In this document: positions 49,827 through 63,215 of the stretch, one piece after another
Position numbering within the stretch: position 1 is the stretch's first letter
Layout of the letters: the number at the start of each line of letters is the position of its first letter
Origin: Glandiceps talaboti
Taxonomy: Eukaryota > Hemichordata > Enteropneusta > Spengelidae
NCBI RefSeq assembly: GCF_964340395.1
Contig: NC_135567.1
Span: 8,176,658-8,240,657, forward strand
DNA length: 64,000 bases
Reading direction: 5' to 3'
Program-made: the position numbers and the translations under genes
Notes under the pieces: generated by a model
What the model saw: the letters and a program-made list of their open reading frames with translations, nothing else
Database searches by the model: none
What the model was told of the DNA's origin: nothing

Positions 49827-50618
49827 GAATTGATCCATCACTGTATGATCTCTACATTGTAACAACTCAACCATTACATTACTAGAGTGATATAACGGTA
49901 GTTGCATGAATAAAAGTTATTTTATAACCTTATTTCTGATTTAGATAGTTATCTCATTCAGTGTTCAACATTGATAAATCTACTGCCAAATTTCTAACTT
50001 TGTTACATTACAAACATAAACAAGACATCACATATAAAGCCAGAGTGACCAGCTTTGTTTCATTATCAAATTCAAAATAAGCAAATTTCTAGGTGACACG
50101 CAAGTATCAATCAACACCATATCAAAACTGACGAAAAATTTGATTGGTCAATCTATGGTCTGCTGTCATATTCGGTTCTAAAATGACAATGTAGATTGAT
50201 GATGAAACTATATGCAGTACGTATATAGGAAATTTGTTTTACATGTAATACACAAAAACTTACCGCTACAGATTTATTTTCTCCACATTGTATTCTCGTC
50301 ATCCATTGTTGATTGCTTCAACTCAAAATAAAGGCTGTGAAGTTGTATGTCAGCATTACCAGTTGTTGAAAGGTGAATGCTAGGCATATCTGACGACTCC
50401 ATGGATGGCGGCTGCCATCTTGCTTTTAGGGGAGAACCATTTGATATGGGGGGGGGGGGGGCAGGAGGAAATAGGTATGGCAGCAATTTTTGTCCCCATC
50501 ACTGTAACAGCAATTTTTTTCTATTGTCAATCCTGCATTAAATTATTTTTCCATATGCAGAAGCAATGCAATTTTTTTTCACGGTTACCAATTTTGTAAT
50601 ATGTGGTTCATAACTACA
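49827..50618. other. Stretch without supported features
   Basis: A poly-G tract lies at 50449-50461. No exon or repeat family recognised. Confidence 0.4.
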
Positions 50619-51236
50619 CAGGGAACCTTGCACACCCTGTGACATTCACATGCCTAGGACAGGGGTGTGCACATAGCTGTACCAGCTCAGTTGAGCCACA
50701 GTGACTGTATCAGCTATGTGTACACTATCCATGTAACAACTCTGGCCAACACACTAGGTATAAACATACCTAGATTTGTAACTGGTATGCCAACATCAAT
50801 GTAACATGGATGTGAAAAATAGCAATGCATCATAGGCTTTTACAACATCCATGTACAAGAGCTTTTTCCCACAGCCATGTACCAGCTATTATAGCATAGC
50901 TGTAATATAGATATTTCCCACAGCCATGTACCATCTATGTGAGCAATGCTAGTCAGATATGAGCAAACGGGTTGCTACTGTAACAGGGTATTATTCCGCC
51001 ATAGCTGTTACATGTACATTGCATGTGCACAACTGTGTGCTAGATATGCAGTACTGGGATGTGCAAAACAGTCATGGCACAGAGGCGGTATTCCACATCC
51101 ATTCAACAGGTTTATTTTTCACAACCATGTACCAGGTCTGTGGAAAAATATACCCTGTAACAGGGCTGTGATGCACACAGTTGGTATAGCTGTGCTCTTC
51201 TTCCTAGCACTAGGATGTCCTAGGATGTTCCCTGTA
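50619..51236 (+). mobile_element. Repeat family B (MITE-like), copy 1, intact
   Basis: About 620 bp, starting GGGAACCTTGCACACC. Internal motifs such as CACAGCCATGTACCA recur. The right end (CTAGGATGTTCCCTGTA) is altered, but copy 2 ends GATGTACAAGGTTCC, so the family has a GGAACCTTG(C/T)ACA inverted repeat. The ORFs in it are chance. Confidence 0.75.
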
Positions 51237-51399
51237 TATACCTACATGTCACTGGTTCATTCTGGTCATCCAGACTACACCAAACCGACTGACACTTTTC
51301 AGTACCTCCACAGACACCCAAACACATGTCACCCAAATTCAGTCTTTAATGGTTGTTATTAAATTGAAACAATGAGGTATGAACGTGCAGTAACGAAGA

Positions 51400-51830
51400 A
51401 GATTTCCAAAACAAATTGAAATTCTTCATAAACAAATTGACACAAGAGGATACAATAAATCAGAAGTGATTTGCTCGTTGGGTCCATTATGAGAATAGGG
51501 AGACATTTCTAAAATCAGACACCAACTCAAAAGATTCCTCTGGTCTTCAAAACAACATATATAGTCCCAACATCAAAGCGTCTAAACTAAAAGGTGCATT
51601 AACAAAACATTGGGAACTGCTAGAAAATAATGTAACCTTGAACCAACTCTACCTGACCAAACCAATCATAGCACAGAATAGAACAAAACAAAAATCTTAA
51701 AGACATACTTCTCACAACTAAACTGAAGTCCTCTGCCTCTAAAAGCAAGGCTGAAAATAGCCTTGCTGATCATAATGTGATTGAAATACTAGCATCTCTG
51801 CTCTTTTTAGCCAAACAAATGCGAGAATGC
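51400..51830 (+). pseudogene. Possible Penelope/DIRS-type remnant
   Basis: Shifted frames read AQNRTKQKS then NLKDILLTTKLKSS, like the K-N-L-K-D-I-L-V-x-x-K-L motif near the end of Penelope-type RTs. The rest is too decayed to confirm. 51831-53650 shows nothing else supported; an 80-codon frame at 52323-52562 has no recognised domain. Confidence 0.35.
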
Positions 51831-53654
51831 TGTCTTGTTGGACATAACTGCGACTGATGGAGGACCCCAACAGCCAGTCCCAAACGTCTTAAAACAACAG
51901 TAAACTAGGTATCGACCAGGGGACTTATCGCCAATGTCTTCCCTGCTAACCTACCCTTATACCAGGGTCAAATAACCTTGACAAACCGGTCACTTGACTA
52001 ACTGAACTTTAAACCAATTTATCATACCAATTTAACAAAATAATCAGCTTTGGAAAATGCTTCCTTTTATTAACAAACTTGAATTAACAACCCTGTGGTT
52101 ATATGGTAAACGCAATGTCATAAACTTATTCAATATTGATGGTGTTCGGAGTCCCCTTCCCTTTCTTACCGCCGACATTTAGCTGACTCTCACCGAAGCA
52201 GCTTGCTTCCTCTATTTCGAACACCAATCTCGCAACCTGATTCGCTCATCAAAATGGATTTAAAGAGAGGTCTTGGCGGCGACAGTAGGGACGTTCTCAG
52301 GAGAGGGAACATATGAATATGAGTGAGTGCTTCCGCGTCATTCCTAGGTAGCAACGGATATCAATCGGTCGTCTGCTCATGCTCGCACTTTGTTTTGAAA
52401 GTGCGCCACAAACATCGATGTAAGGTAAAGCAGGAAGCTACGGTTCGGCACACGACCCAATGTTGTTCTACAGTGAGTAAGACTAGGTTTCCAGTAGTTT
52501 CAAGTGTTTATATTGATACTTTCGTTGAATCTGAAGATTATTACATCAAAGGAAAGAGGTGAACACAGAAAATACACATCACCAGTAGGCTTTATTGCAA
52601 AACTATAGTCATGATCGTTCGCTCACCTTTCACGCACATACATTGCTTATGCGTAAGTAATAATAATACATCATTTTACATTGCACAATTTGTATCACAT
52701 ATTGTTATTCGATTATAAATATCCATAATCATAGCTTTATTGTTCGATGATGCCCATGACTGATGCAACTTGCACATGATTTGAAATTACAGGAGGCCAG
52801 ACAGGTAACCTCTTTGTATATTTGAAATCCATGTCGTCAAAATGTGAACTTGCTTCACTGAACAAGAGTAGTGTGTACTTGCACAGGACAATAATGTAAA
52901 GAAGAAATGGAAAAACAAGTACTACAAAGAATAGTTTTTTTTTTAATATTCTCAGTTTAAAATGAATTAGTACATTTGATTAAATATCTCCCCTTTGTTG
53001 TAAATTTTTCATTAGGACATCAAAATTGTTCAATATCAGTTCTGTACAATTAATTTCAATAGTATATTAAAGCTATAACAGTAATACCAGTATATATTTG
53101 TTATTTATAATGTAATGTGAGGTAAAATATGAAATAAATTACTGACACACTACTCAACATTGTTTTTACAATTCATTTGACAGTTGTTTGTTATTGCATG
53201 TACAGGAAATTATTTGTAAGCAAAGAGAATGAATACAAGTTAAAAGTGACTAAATCTAAGTCACAATTTGAAACTTCATATATTGTTACAATTCACCCCA
53301 CATTGATCTAGGATTACAAGTTAGGTGTTATTAAATACCAGTTGTATGGCCTAGAACCAAAGAATAATCCTTTGTAATCCTCCTGATTCAACTGATAAGA
53401 TAAACACTGATGTAAGACCTGGGGATTGAAACCCTTGCCTTTGATTACTAGTTTTTAAAATCATTTCCTGTACATACTGTGTAACAGATGTTGATGATCA
53501 GATCACATTATATTTAGTGTTTTAGTTCTCTACTATTTATTGAGTAACAGAGACAGACATGGTTTCCTCTTCTTTTCTTTTTTAACTACAACAAAACACA
53601 TTCATATGACCGTTTTGAAAGTTCTTAGCTTTCTAGTATACTATTAAATCTATC

Positions 53655-54265
53655 AAATCTATCAATGGTGTTGTAGCCCAACTGTACCATACAGTTTTAA
53701 AAATGTGTAATACACGGTGAGCCATTCGAGGTATAGGTGGTTATTTGTTGTCTATTAATCCCTGTTGTTATCTTTACAATATATGTGATAATTTGGCTGT
53801 TGCTATGTGTGGTCTCGTTGCTAGGCACATTTGCATATATTTTAGAATGCTTATTCATTTGTCTATAATTCTTGTTATCTTTACAATATACGTGATTATT
53901 TGACTGTTGCTATGGGCATGGTCTTGTTTGTAGGCAAATCTATATACATTTTTGAATGATTATTCAATTGTCTATTAATCCCTATTGTTATCTTTGCATA
54001 ATGTTATCAATTTGCTGTTGCTATGGGTGTGGTCTTGTTGCTAGGCACATTTGCATACATTTCTGAATGTTTATTCAATTGTCTATTAATCCCAGAGGTT
54101 ATCTTGGTGAAATACATCACCGTTTGGCTGATGCTATAGTTGTGGTCATGGTTGCTAAGGACATTTTTAGCACAACTCAACTGAGGCTCAGTAGTGCTAT
54201 AGGGATCGCCCAGCATCTGTCTTTCTGTCTATCTGTGTGTGTGGATGTGTGTGTGTGTAAATAAA
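53655..54265 (+). repeat. Repeat family A, copy 5
   Basis: Left end with CAATGGTGTTGTAGCCCAAC, four modules with TTTGGCTGTTGCTATG-like cores, then CTCAGTAGTGCTATAGGGAT and a CTGT/GT-rich end. It is followed directly by copy 6. Confidence 0.8.
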
Positions 54266-54274
54266 ATAAAGTAC

Positions 54275-55185
54275 AAATACCAGTAATGGCATTGTAGCAC
54301 AACTGTACAACAGTTTGTAAAAATGTTTATCCATATGCTAGTCCATGCTAACAATAGGTCTTCATTTCTTAAATGGCTATCCAGTTGCCTAACCAACTAT
54401 GTTGCTATCTTTGTGATATACATGATCATTTGGCTGTTGCTATGGGCGTGGTCTTGTTGCTAGGAACATTTGTGTATATTTTTTGAATGTTTATTCATTT
54501 GTCTTTCAATTCCAGTTATCTTTGCAATATACATGATTATTTTCCTGTTGCTATGGGCGTGGTCTTGTTGCTAGGCAACTTTACATACATTTGCTGACTG
54601 TTTATTCAATTGTCTATTAATCCCTGTTGATATCTTTGTGAAATACACTACTGTTTGGCTGTTGTTATGGGCGTGGTCATGGTTGCTACGGATATTTGCA
54701 TAATTTTTCGAATGTTTACTCACGTACCTACCAGATGGTGTTGTTATTTGATCAAAATATAGTGCCATTTGGTTGTTGTTAAGGGCGTGGTCATGGTTGC
54801 TAGTGCCAATTGTGTCAAAATATTTTGAGGAAAACCTGCAGAATAACACTTCTAGAAATATCTCACCAAGTTTCAGTCTCATTGACCAAGTACTTTTTGA
54901 GATATAAATTTTTGACCAAAATTCACATTTTTACACCTAATTTGCATATTGCTAATGAGATCATTACATGGTTAATATTTCTTCATCTATACACCAACAG
55001 ATGCATCCGTGTTAAATTAAATTGGAATTATAGGTTTTTGACCAAAAAGACACATTTTTAGCCCTAATTTGAATATTTCTGAGGAATCATCATGTCATAA
55101 ACAAATCTTAATTTACTCATCCCTAAGAATGTTCCCATCAAATTTCATGCTAATCTGCCCAGTAGTTTTGGAGTTTAGGTTTCAG
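54275..55185 (+). repeat. Repeat family A, copy 6
   Basis: Left end with GTAATGGCATTGTAGCACAA, three to four 111-bp modules, and a right part with CACCAAGTTTCAGTCTCATT and the CTAATTTGCATATTGCTAAT end. It sits head-to-tail with copy 5. Confidence 0.85.
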
Positions 55186-55209
55186 ACACTATGCCATGCC
55201 TATAGCTAA

Positions 55210-57725
55210 CAAGCGACCTATGGGTCAGAATAGCTCCGCCGTTCTTTTTAGTTTTTATTCTGGTAGCGATGTAATAAAGTGGTTAGTGGTTTCAAATGAT
55301 GTCTCACTATAAAACACATTTTACACAGAAAGTTGGTAAAATATTGTACTTTTATACCATAGTCACCATGTTATAAAAAAATTTACTGTTATGAAAATTA
55401 CACAAAATCTCAGAAAAATAATGACTGGGAAATGTGCACACACACACACACACACACATACACACACACACACACAGAAATTTTGAGGTTGGCTATAAAT
55501 AATTCCAGTGTCTTACAGCTTTAACCCTGGAAAATTTTAATAATGAATAGGGATCTAAAATAATTTTGAGGCAATTCGAATTTCAATTTTCTAACAAATT
55601 TACCAAAAACACTGTCCATAAGCTTATTTGTCAACAACATTCAACTTGTAGTAGACATAACATCGTCTAATATTTAAATTTACGGAGTGTCTTGTGACCT
55701 GCGCCTGTCAGCAGACTCGGCCATTTTTTTTTCATCATTCCATTGTATTAATAAACTTTTCTTTCTCTACAGATTTATAACTCTAATCTCAATTTTTGCA
55801 CATCGATTTTTTTCAATCACAGTTTTTGATTAGTTTTCTCAAAAAATCTAAAGTTGTTTCAATCAAACTAAATATGACTGCAGTTTCAAAACTCTAAAAA
55901 GTTGCGTATATCCACACATACGCATCACGTTTAGATGAAATCTCGGGATACGTGAGACATCGCAATAGTTTGTGACATCACCACCCACCATTTTTGAAAT
56001 TTTCATTGTCGTGCTATGTACAATGTCAAACTACTAAGTAAAAGTGTTTTCAGAGTAAAATTGAACAGAAAACTAATGATCGGACACAACGTCAACACTT
56101 TATAAAAAGGTATATGCAGCTGTTTTACTTTTTTGACGACGCTGAAGAATGCTAGTTGAAAGTTTGCAGCATCGTGTTTGCCCTGTAATTCACACGTACT
56201 GTACATGTGGATATCAATGTATAGCGTCAGCTGTTGTCAGTTCACACTTCGTCTTTAGAAATAGTTGAGTATTTGTCATTATTGTAATTAATGGTCGTCT
56301 ACATTGTTCTTTTCCAAAGACACTTTTTAATACTTCATTATATTTTAAATCAATGCGACCATGTGGGCAGAAAATGAAAGTACAATTATTAAAGTGAGTG
56401 TGGGGGGTCGATGGTAACCAAATTGTGACACTTGAAGGTGGTGGTCAGCAACCTTTGAGTGGTGGCCGCCAAGACTGAGTCCCGGACGCTAGCGACCGGT
56501 GCCGACCGGTGTTGGCAGATCCCTGCATATTATCTGAAAACATCAAACTTTTATAGTGGGTCTAAAGTGTGATTTTAGTGAGTACCAAGAACTCCACGTT
56601 GCTTGCTGCTGGTTGTGGAAAATTGCCCGGTCAGATCAAGCAAGCTTCAACTTCCGGGTCAAATCAGTCGTTTTCTACCGAAAATTCTTGAACGGTCCGG
56701 ACCGTTACACAACGATCCTACTAAATTTACTTGCCATGGTTATTTAAAACACATAAAAATCCACCTTTTTGTGAAATTTGTAAACTTTCCGGTCCGTATT
56801 GAGGAAACTATGACTCGAGCGAAAACCGGGTCAAAATTTCAAGGCCTCAAGTATACGTCCCGAATTTGTCGGAAAATCGGTATTCCTAAATGTAATGCCA
56901 AAATTTATTTTGTTGGCACGAAAGAAGAGATGTCAGTTGAGGTTTAGGCGTTTTAGTATCTAAAATGGGGGACTCTAGTGAAAGTTACGGCGAGTTGAAA
57001 ATACCAAAAAATAAGGCCCGTGAGCAGCCATTCAAACTGTAACAGTCGCTATATGGAGGATAGATTGTATGCAAAAGAGACCGGATGTTGCGGACTGGCT
57101 GATTATGTAGAAGGGGTGCCGAATTTGGATTTGCAACCCTGTTTCGAACAAACACTTGTCATTTGGGCGACCAATGCGTAGAATTATGAGTATAGCACAT
57201 ATTACATTGCTTGTTTGACGCCAATAGTGTCTTTTGAAAAGTGGCAGTTTACTTAAAGTCTCGTCGACTGATTTCCAATATGGCGTCGGTCACAATGCTC
57301 ATTAACATACTAATTTTTTTGTTAAATTACAAGAAAAAAATCATAAAAAATAAAAATGAAGATGTGCTGACTTGAAATTAACAAATCTGAGTAAGCTACC
57401 CCCTGCGCATCAACACACCAGATATCAAAGCAATCTGACAGGTAGTATTTTAGGAGATGATGAAAATGTCATTTTTTGAAAAAAAATCATAAAAATTGAA
57501 AATAGCACAGATCAACTTGGCATGAACAAATCTGAATAGCCTCCCCCCCCCCTCCCAAGGGAACATGCACACCAAATATCGAAGAATTCTGACTGTCACT
57601 TTCGGAGAAGATGATGAAAATATAAATATTTGACGGACACCAATGATTCCACCTATACTCTATTCCTTAATACACACCTATACCTAAAGCTATGCTTTCA
57701 GCTTTCACTGACAGCGGAGCTAAAA
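55210..57725. mobile_element. Candidate element with TAGCTCCGC inverted ends
   Basis: The left has AGAATAGCTCCGCCGTTCTT; the right has ACTGACAGCGGAGCTAAAAA, whose complement gives TAGCTCCGCTGTCAGT. The interior near 57380-57620 has two copies of a CTTG(A/G)-x-ATG/AAC-AACAAATCTGA module. The middle (55.5-57.2 kb) contains a (CA)n tract at 55436-55475 and short frames without domains. Boundaries are tentative. Confidence 0.4.
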
Positions 57726-58060
57726 AGACAAGTTATAACAATTTGGGAAGGGTCAAAACAGGTGTGTATATATATATTCAGGCCATAGATATATGTATTG
57801 GTGTATATTTGGCAATACATAGGTCATTTTAACACCTTGTGTATATCATTAATGAAACCATAACAACAACAAATAATAGCAAAGACATAAAACACAACAT
57901 GTATCTCATATTATCTTAACAAAGCCCATTTTTTAGAACAGGCAAAGTCAGAGAGGCCAAGCCAAAATGATTTGGTCTCATGCCATTTTGTTATTTGTGT
58001 GATTTTTTAAACCAAATTTACTGTGCAGATATAGTTTAATTTACCTAACAGCATACACAG

Positions 58061-58468
58061 TGAACCTTGCACACCCCTGTAACATTCATATACCTAGGGA
58101 CAGCATTGTGCAAATAGCTGTACCATATCAGTGGAGCCACAGGGGGCTGTACCAGCTATGTGTACAATATCCCTGTAACAGCTCTGGCCAACACACTAGG
58201 TGTAAAATACTGTACCTAGATTTGACAGATGTATGACACTAGACTGGTATGGTAACATTAATGTAACATGGATGTGAAAAATAGCAATGCAGCATAATTA
58301 ATTTATGTTTTTACAACATCCATGTACAAGAGCTTTTTCCCACAGCCATATACAAGACATGTTAGCATTGCTGTAACATAGGTATTTCCCACAGCCATGT
58401 CCCAGCTATGTGAGCAATGCTAGTCAGATATGAATAAAAGGGTTGCTATTATTCCAACATAGCTGTTA
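58061..58468 (+). mobile_element. Repeat family B, copy 2, left half
   Basis: Aligned with 50619-51010 (GAACCTTGCACACCCCTGTA, then TGTACCAGCTATGTGTAC). It is interrupted after CATAGCTGTTA by family D; the right half is at 60219-60485. Confidence 0.75.
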
Positions 58469-60218
58469 GGGACTGGTCAATTTCTTCGGCCTGGGGGGCC
58501 AGTGGATTGGGATTGGTGGTGGTGGGGGGGGGGGGGGTCACCCTGTTTTTGAAATTGGCGGGGGGGGGGGGGTGTCATGCTGTTTTGAAAATTGTGGATG
58601 GGGGGGGGGGGGGGTCATTGTGTTTTAGATTGTGATGGAAGAAAAAAATCCTTTCTACAATGGCGTATAGCCTTGTCTGAAATGTGGTACATGTCAATAT
58701 TTGTTCTTGTCCCTGTTTCTTACATGGATTCTTTAACATTACTTATTAGTTCAAACATAACTATACATAAATTATACATATTCATATACATGTACCAGTA
58801 TTACCTAGCTATCACACTACATGTAGTTACAGAACATGTCATGTAAATGCTTGGCTGTTTCACAATCAATGCTTCACTTATATTGCAGTTTGGGGCAAAA
58901 GTGAACTTTAAGGTTTCATAATGGTAATTTTCATAGATAGTTTATAAATGAAGTTAATCTAAATTGTTCTACTCATCATGTTATTGACACTACAAATCAC
59001 CACATCTCATCAGATTCCAGTTTCTATTATACACTAGGTATGACCACCTAAAGTTCTCTAACATACCGGTGACTTTATTATACATGCAATATTAATGGCC
59101 CTATACTAATGTTACATGTCCATTTTATGTGATATGGGAAACTCATTTAAAACATACATTGACTTTAGCTTTTCGAAGCTTGGAAATAATTACCTCAAAG
59201 GTTATGAATAACCTAAACATTGCCTTAGTATCTCAAGCAAAAAACTCCAGATCTGCCAGGGGGAAAACCCCAATGACTGCCTCACCCCCAGAGGTCACTC
59301 ATGCATTCAATCAACAATCAGATGCACCAACAACCTTTTTACTGTCATAATGGTATTAAACGTTTCTTAAATATTTTCATCCTATTCTAATTTGAGATGA
59401 CATTGTCTTTTCAAGATGTGAAATGTTTGCCAAGTCTAAAATTGCCTTAATCTCCAAATCTTCCCTACCAATGATACTACCATTAGATGTGCTGACCTTT
59501 ACTACATGTATATAATGATGCCATTTAACTTTTTAAGAACATATTTCAACCCTTAGTGTAAGTTATAAAGAATAGTTTCTGATACTTGCTGTCTTGTAAT
59601 GCATGGATTAAGTTATTGCTTGAAAGGGTCTGAATAGCCTAAATATTGGTTATAAGAGTAAAAATCCTCCAGGGCTTCTAGAGGGAGACCCCCTCAGACC
59701 CCCGACAAGAGGTGGATATATCTCTGTCTCAAGCTCTTCCCCTCTTACTGTCAAGATGCTATCAAAGTATATTTCAAAAGTATTTCAATCCTATGTAGTT
59801 GCTTTTTACATGTTGGCGTTGTCTTGTAAGGCTTGGAAATTATTGTCTGAAAGGGTCTGAATAGTCTCAAAATTGACTTTTCAGAGTAAAAAACCTCTAG
59901 GGCTTCTAGGGGGAGACCCCATATGACCCCCCCCCCCCCCCACATGAGGTGTACACATCCCAGTCTCAAGATCTTCCCCCTACCTCTTACTGTCAAGATC
60001 CTATGAAACTATATTTCAAAAAATATTTCAATCTTATGTAGTTGCTTTTTACATGTTGGTGCTGTCTTGTAGAGCTTGGAAATTATTTTCTGAAAATGTC
60101 TGAATAGTCTCAAAATTGACTTTTAAGAGTTAACCTCCTGGGCTTCTAGGGGTCAGTGAGTTTTTATCAGCCCGATTTAAGAATCTACCTCCCTCCCAAG
60201 GCTGGAAAAGCTGACATT
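58469..60218 (+). mobile_element. Family D element inserted in family B copy 2
   Basis: 1.75 kb, from GGGACTGGTCAATTTCTTCG to GGAAAAGCTGACATT. It carries three poly-G units (58505-58640), a segment repeated at 62590-63215, and a 240-bp tandem. It has no coding potential. Confidence 0.65.
59586..60150 (+). repeat. 240-bp tandem repeat, about 2.4 copies
   Basis: Units begin with CTTGTAATGCATGG, CTTGTAAGGCTTGG and CTTGTAGAGCTTGG at about 59592, 59833 and 60067. Each has GAAAGGGTCTGAATAG-type text, GGGCTTCTAGGGGGAGACCC and CTTACTGTCAAGAT. Confidence 0.85.
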
Positions 60219-60485
60219 TATGTGCACAACTGTGTGCTAGGTATGCAGTATACACAGCTATGGTACTCGGATATGCAAAATAGTCATGGCACAGGGGCGG
60301 TATTCCACATCCAACAAGCATATTTTTCACAACCATGTACCAGGGCTGTGGAAAAAGTTACCCTTTAAAGGGATTGTGAGGCACATAGGTGGTACATAGC
60401 TGTGCTCTTCTTCCTAGCACTAGGATGTGGTCACATCCTAGCAATATGATGTGCACATCCTGCTAGGATGTACAAGGTTCCAAGG
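60219..60485 (+). mobile_element. Repeat family B, copy 2, right half
   Basis: Resumes with TATGTGCACAACTGTGTGCT, matching 51021 onward, and ends TGTACAAGGTTCC, the inverted-repeat terminus. Confidence 0.75.
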
Positions 60486-62127
60486 TGTAATGATGCTATT
60501 TCCTTTCCTTAAAAGTTGTATTTTTTAATATTAATAAATATATTTACATATATACCTGAAACTGTCCTATAATACCTTTATATGGTGACCACTGACCTTG
60601 CATTTTGTACTGACCAATGCAACTACCCTATATCATAAATCTATCCTGAAAGTTCAGATACAAATTACATTTGCAAGTACAGCCTGTTTTTTTGACAAAC
60701 ATTGCGCCCCCAGTGGCAAGATTTACAGTCCTGTTTTTTGAGGTCGAAATTTAGAAAAATTATTCCTGTTTTGTTACTTTTGGGGATTTTTTGACCAAAT
60801 TCGATATGTGTGTATATGTCACCATGTCAAATAACATATTAGTAGTTATTGTTGGAAAATTTTGTTTCCCTTTTTATTTATTTAAATTTTTATTATTATA
60901 TATTTTTTATTTTAAATTTATCAATTCACGTCCAATTTTTACTAACTACATCCCCACCAAGCATCAAATTAGTCCCACTAGTTTCAGATATTAAAATTTA
61001 TGCACAGACAGATAGACAGACATATGGATATGTTACCATGTCTAAAGCTTGGTAGCATCTCATTGTTTAGTTGTGCAAAAATACTGTGTTTTCAAGTGAC
61101 CTTGTAGGGATTAACAGTGGTTCCTAGAAGAGCATGCACGATAGTAATCCATAGTATCACTATTTTGTGCGATACGGTTGGTATGAAATATGCATGAGAT
61201 ACAGGTAATAGTATGAGTTTGGGTTTGGAGGTCTCAGAGGAGTACCATTTTATACACAGTCCTCTTCCCCCAGGTCTGCCAATCTCGATTTGTTGTATTT
61301 TCCCTACGTAGTCTTTTTTCAATCCATTTTCAATATACAGTGGCGCCAAACGTAAAACTTTATTGCGCATGCGAGAGCAAATAAATTTTTAATAGCCGAG
61401 GGAAATTGATTCTGACTGAGTAGCACTTGACCCTAAAGCCATGCTATAGGGTCTATGATGAAACATTTATGTCATAGTAACTTGACGATCATATTGAAAA
61501 TAAAATAGTGTGCCTGATTCAGAGAGCTTTTGACGACGTTTTGTCCAGAAACACGCTCACATTTTCCAATTCACATGGTACCTCACAGATTTACTCCATA
61601 TTGACTAATTCAGTGATGAACAATTGAGTATCGAATCTTGGCAGGCTTGTAGGTTATTTAGCCAAATACAATTAAATATATTTAATATTCTTTTCATGTT
61701 TATAACATTTTTATTGTAAAGGCAGAAGATGTTCATGATATATGCTTGAAATTGCTATAAAATGGTTGTAAGACTGTCAAGCTTAAAACTACTTTAACAA
61801 TATATCTATCAGATTTAGCACTATGGCAGATGATTAACTTTTTAGAGAATTGTATGCAAATCTTTAAAAAAAAAAGTCTATAAAACTTCTATAGACGAAT
61901 TTGCGTAAAGCATGTAAAAATCCAACTAATTAAAAGTACTTCAGAATTTCTATAATAGTCTACAAAAGTTCTATAAAACCTTTTTGTAAGGGTAGCTGGT
62001 TTTTTATGAAAATATGCAAGTACTTACCTTATCAGCTTGACAAATTACAGTCAAATATTCTCTGATGTCACATTGTACACGTCACAGAGTAGATAAATAA
62101 GATATTAGTCATCTAAAATCAACTTAC
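60486..62127. other. Intronic stretch without supported features
   Basis: AT-rich. A palindromic TTGCGCATGCGAGA site at about 61359 resembles an NRF1 site, without other promoter evidence. A decayed ACAGACAGATAGACAGACAT tail near 61005 may be an old family C end. Confidence 0.35.
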
Positions 62128-62226
62128 GACATTTACTGAATTTACTTGGGCCCCAGCTTCCAGCAACAATTTACAGATATCCAAATGCCCCTTCCAAGCT
62201 CCGAAATGTAGACTTGTCCATTTATC
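62128..62226 (-). CDS. Ankyrin repeat exon (33 codons)
   Basis: A 99-nt exon, phase 0 at both ends, encodes exactly one ankyrin repeat starting DKWTSLHFGAWKGHLD and ending near EAGAQVNSVNV. The acceptor reads ATTATAG before GAT and the donor is GTC followed by GTAAGTTG. The TxLH, GHLDxCKLLL and GAxVN positions match the ankyrin consensus, although the usual TPLH is TSLH and the usual LAA is FGA. Ankyrin repeats bind protein partners. It is the most upstream exon I recognise of the minus-strand ankyrin-Roc gene, about 39 kb before the next recognised one. Confidence 0.75.
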
Positions 62227-62589
62227 CTATAATCAAAGGATACAAACTTATTAATTCCCCTTTTTATAATATTGCAATGTATTATATCAATAAATATTAT
62301 TTTAATCTCTTTGTGTGAATATACAAATATTTTCTTGAAATGTTTCCTAAGTCTTATTATTATTATTATATAGATTGATTAATGAGTAAGGTCGGTAATT
62401 GTGAGTGACTGTTTGGTCCCACAGCTGCCGACGACAGTGAGCTGGACCCTGCCTGTTGACAAAATGCAGAATGCACACACACAACCACCCATTTGTAATT
62501 TGCTGTCTCAATCTTAGTTCTCACTAGATAAGATTATACAAAAATCACCTTCACTCTCTAGAAATTCATTTGGCATGGGTAGCATTTAA

Positions 62590-63215
62590 AAAAATGGCAA
62601 TGGCATGACCTTGTTGGAATTATGGTATATATTCGTGTCCCTGTTTCTTATCTGTAATACTATTCTTTAATATTATTTCATCAAGAGTGATAACATAACT
62701 ATACATAATACATAATGTATTACCTACCACACAAGTTACAGACCATGTCATGTTCTACTCTTCAATATAAAGGGATTAATACACATTGTACATTTTCTAT
62801 TTTGGACACTACCCGGTACATGTTATTGACACTAATACAAATCACCACATCTCATCAGACTTCAGTTTGTATTATACATTGTAGGTATTAGCACCTAAAG
62901 TTCTGTAACATACCAGTGACTTAACTATATCTGCAATGGTAATGCCACTATACCAATGTTATGGACACTACATGGCCAATTTGTATGTGTTATGCATGTG
63001 AAACTCATTTAAAACTTACAAAAACTTTAGCTTTTCGAAACTTAGAAATATTACCTTCAAGGTTACAACTAATCTACAAATTGCCTTAGTAGACACACAC
63101 AAACTCTAGTTCTTCTAGGGGAGATCCCTAGGACTTCCTCACCCCCAGAGGTCACGCATGCAGTCAACCAACAATCAGATACGCCAAAATTTACTTTCAT
63201 AATGGTATTAAACTT
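62590..63215 (+). repeat. Family D, partial copy 2
   Basis: Direct-orientation match to about 58660-59357: TGTCCCTGTTTCTTA, CACCACATCTCATCAGA, ACTTTAGCTTTTCGAAACTT and CCCCCAGAGGTCAC. It stops at TAATGGTATTAAAC, where family A copy 7 starts. 62227-62589 before it shows nothing recognisable. Confidence 0.75.

Noticed and set aside
50946-51362. 138-codon plus-strand ORF
   Set aside because: It lies in family B repeat DNA with no domain; the second copy of the repeat does not keep the frame.
61359-61375. NRF1-like TGCGCATGCG site
   Set aside because: An isolated motif in an intron without supporting promoter features.
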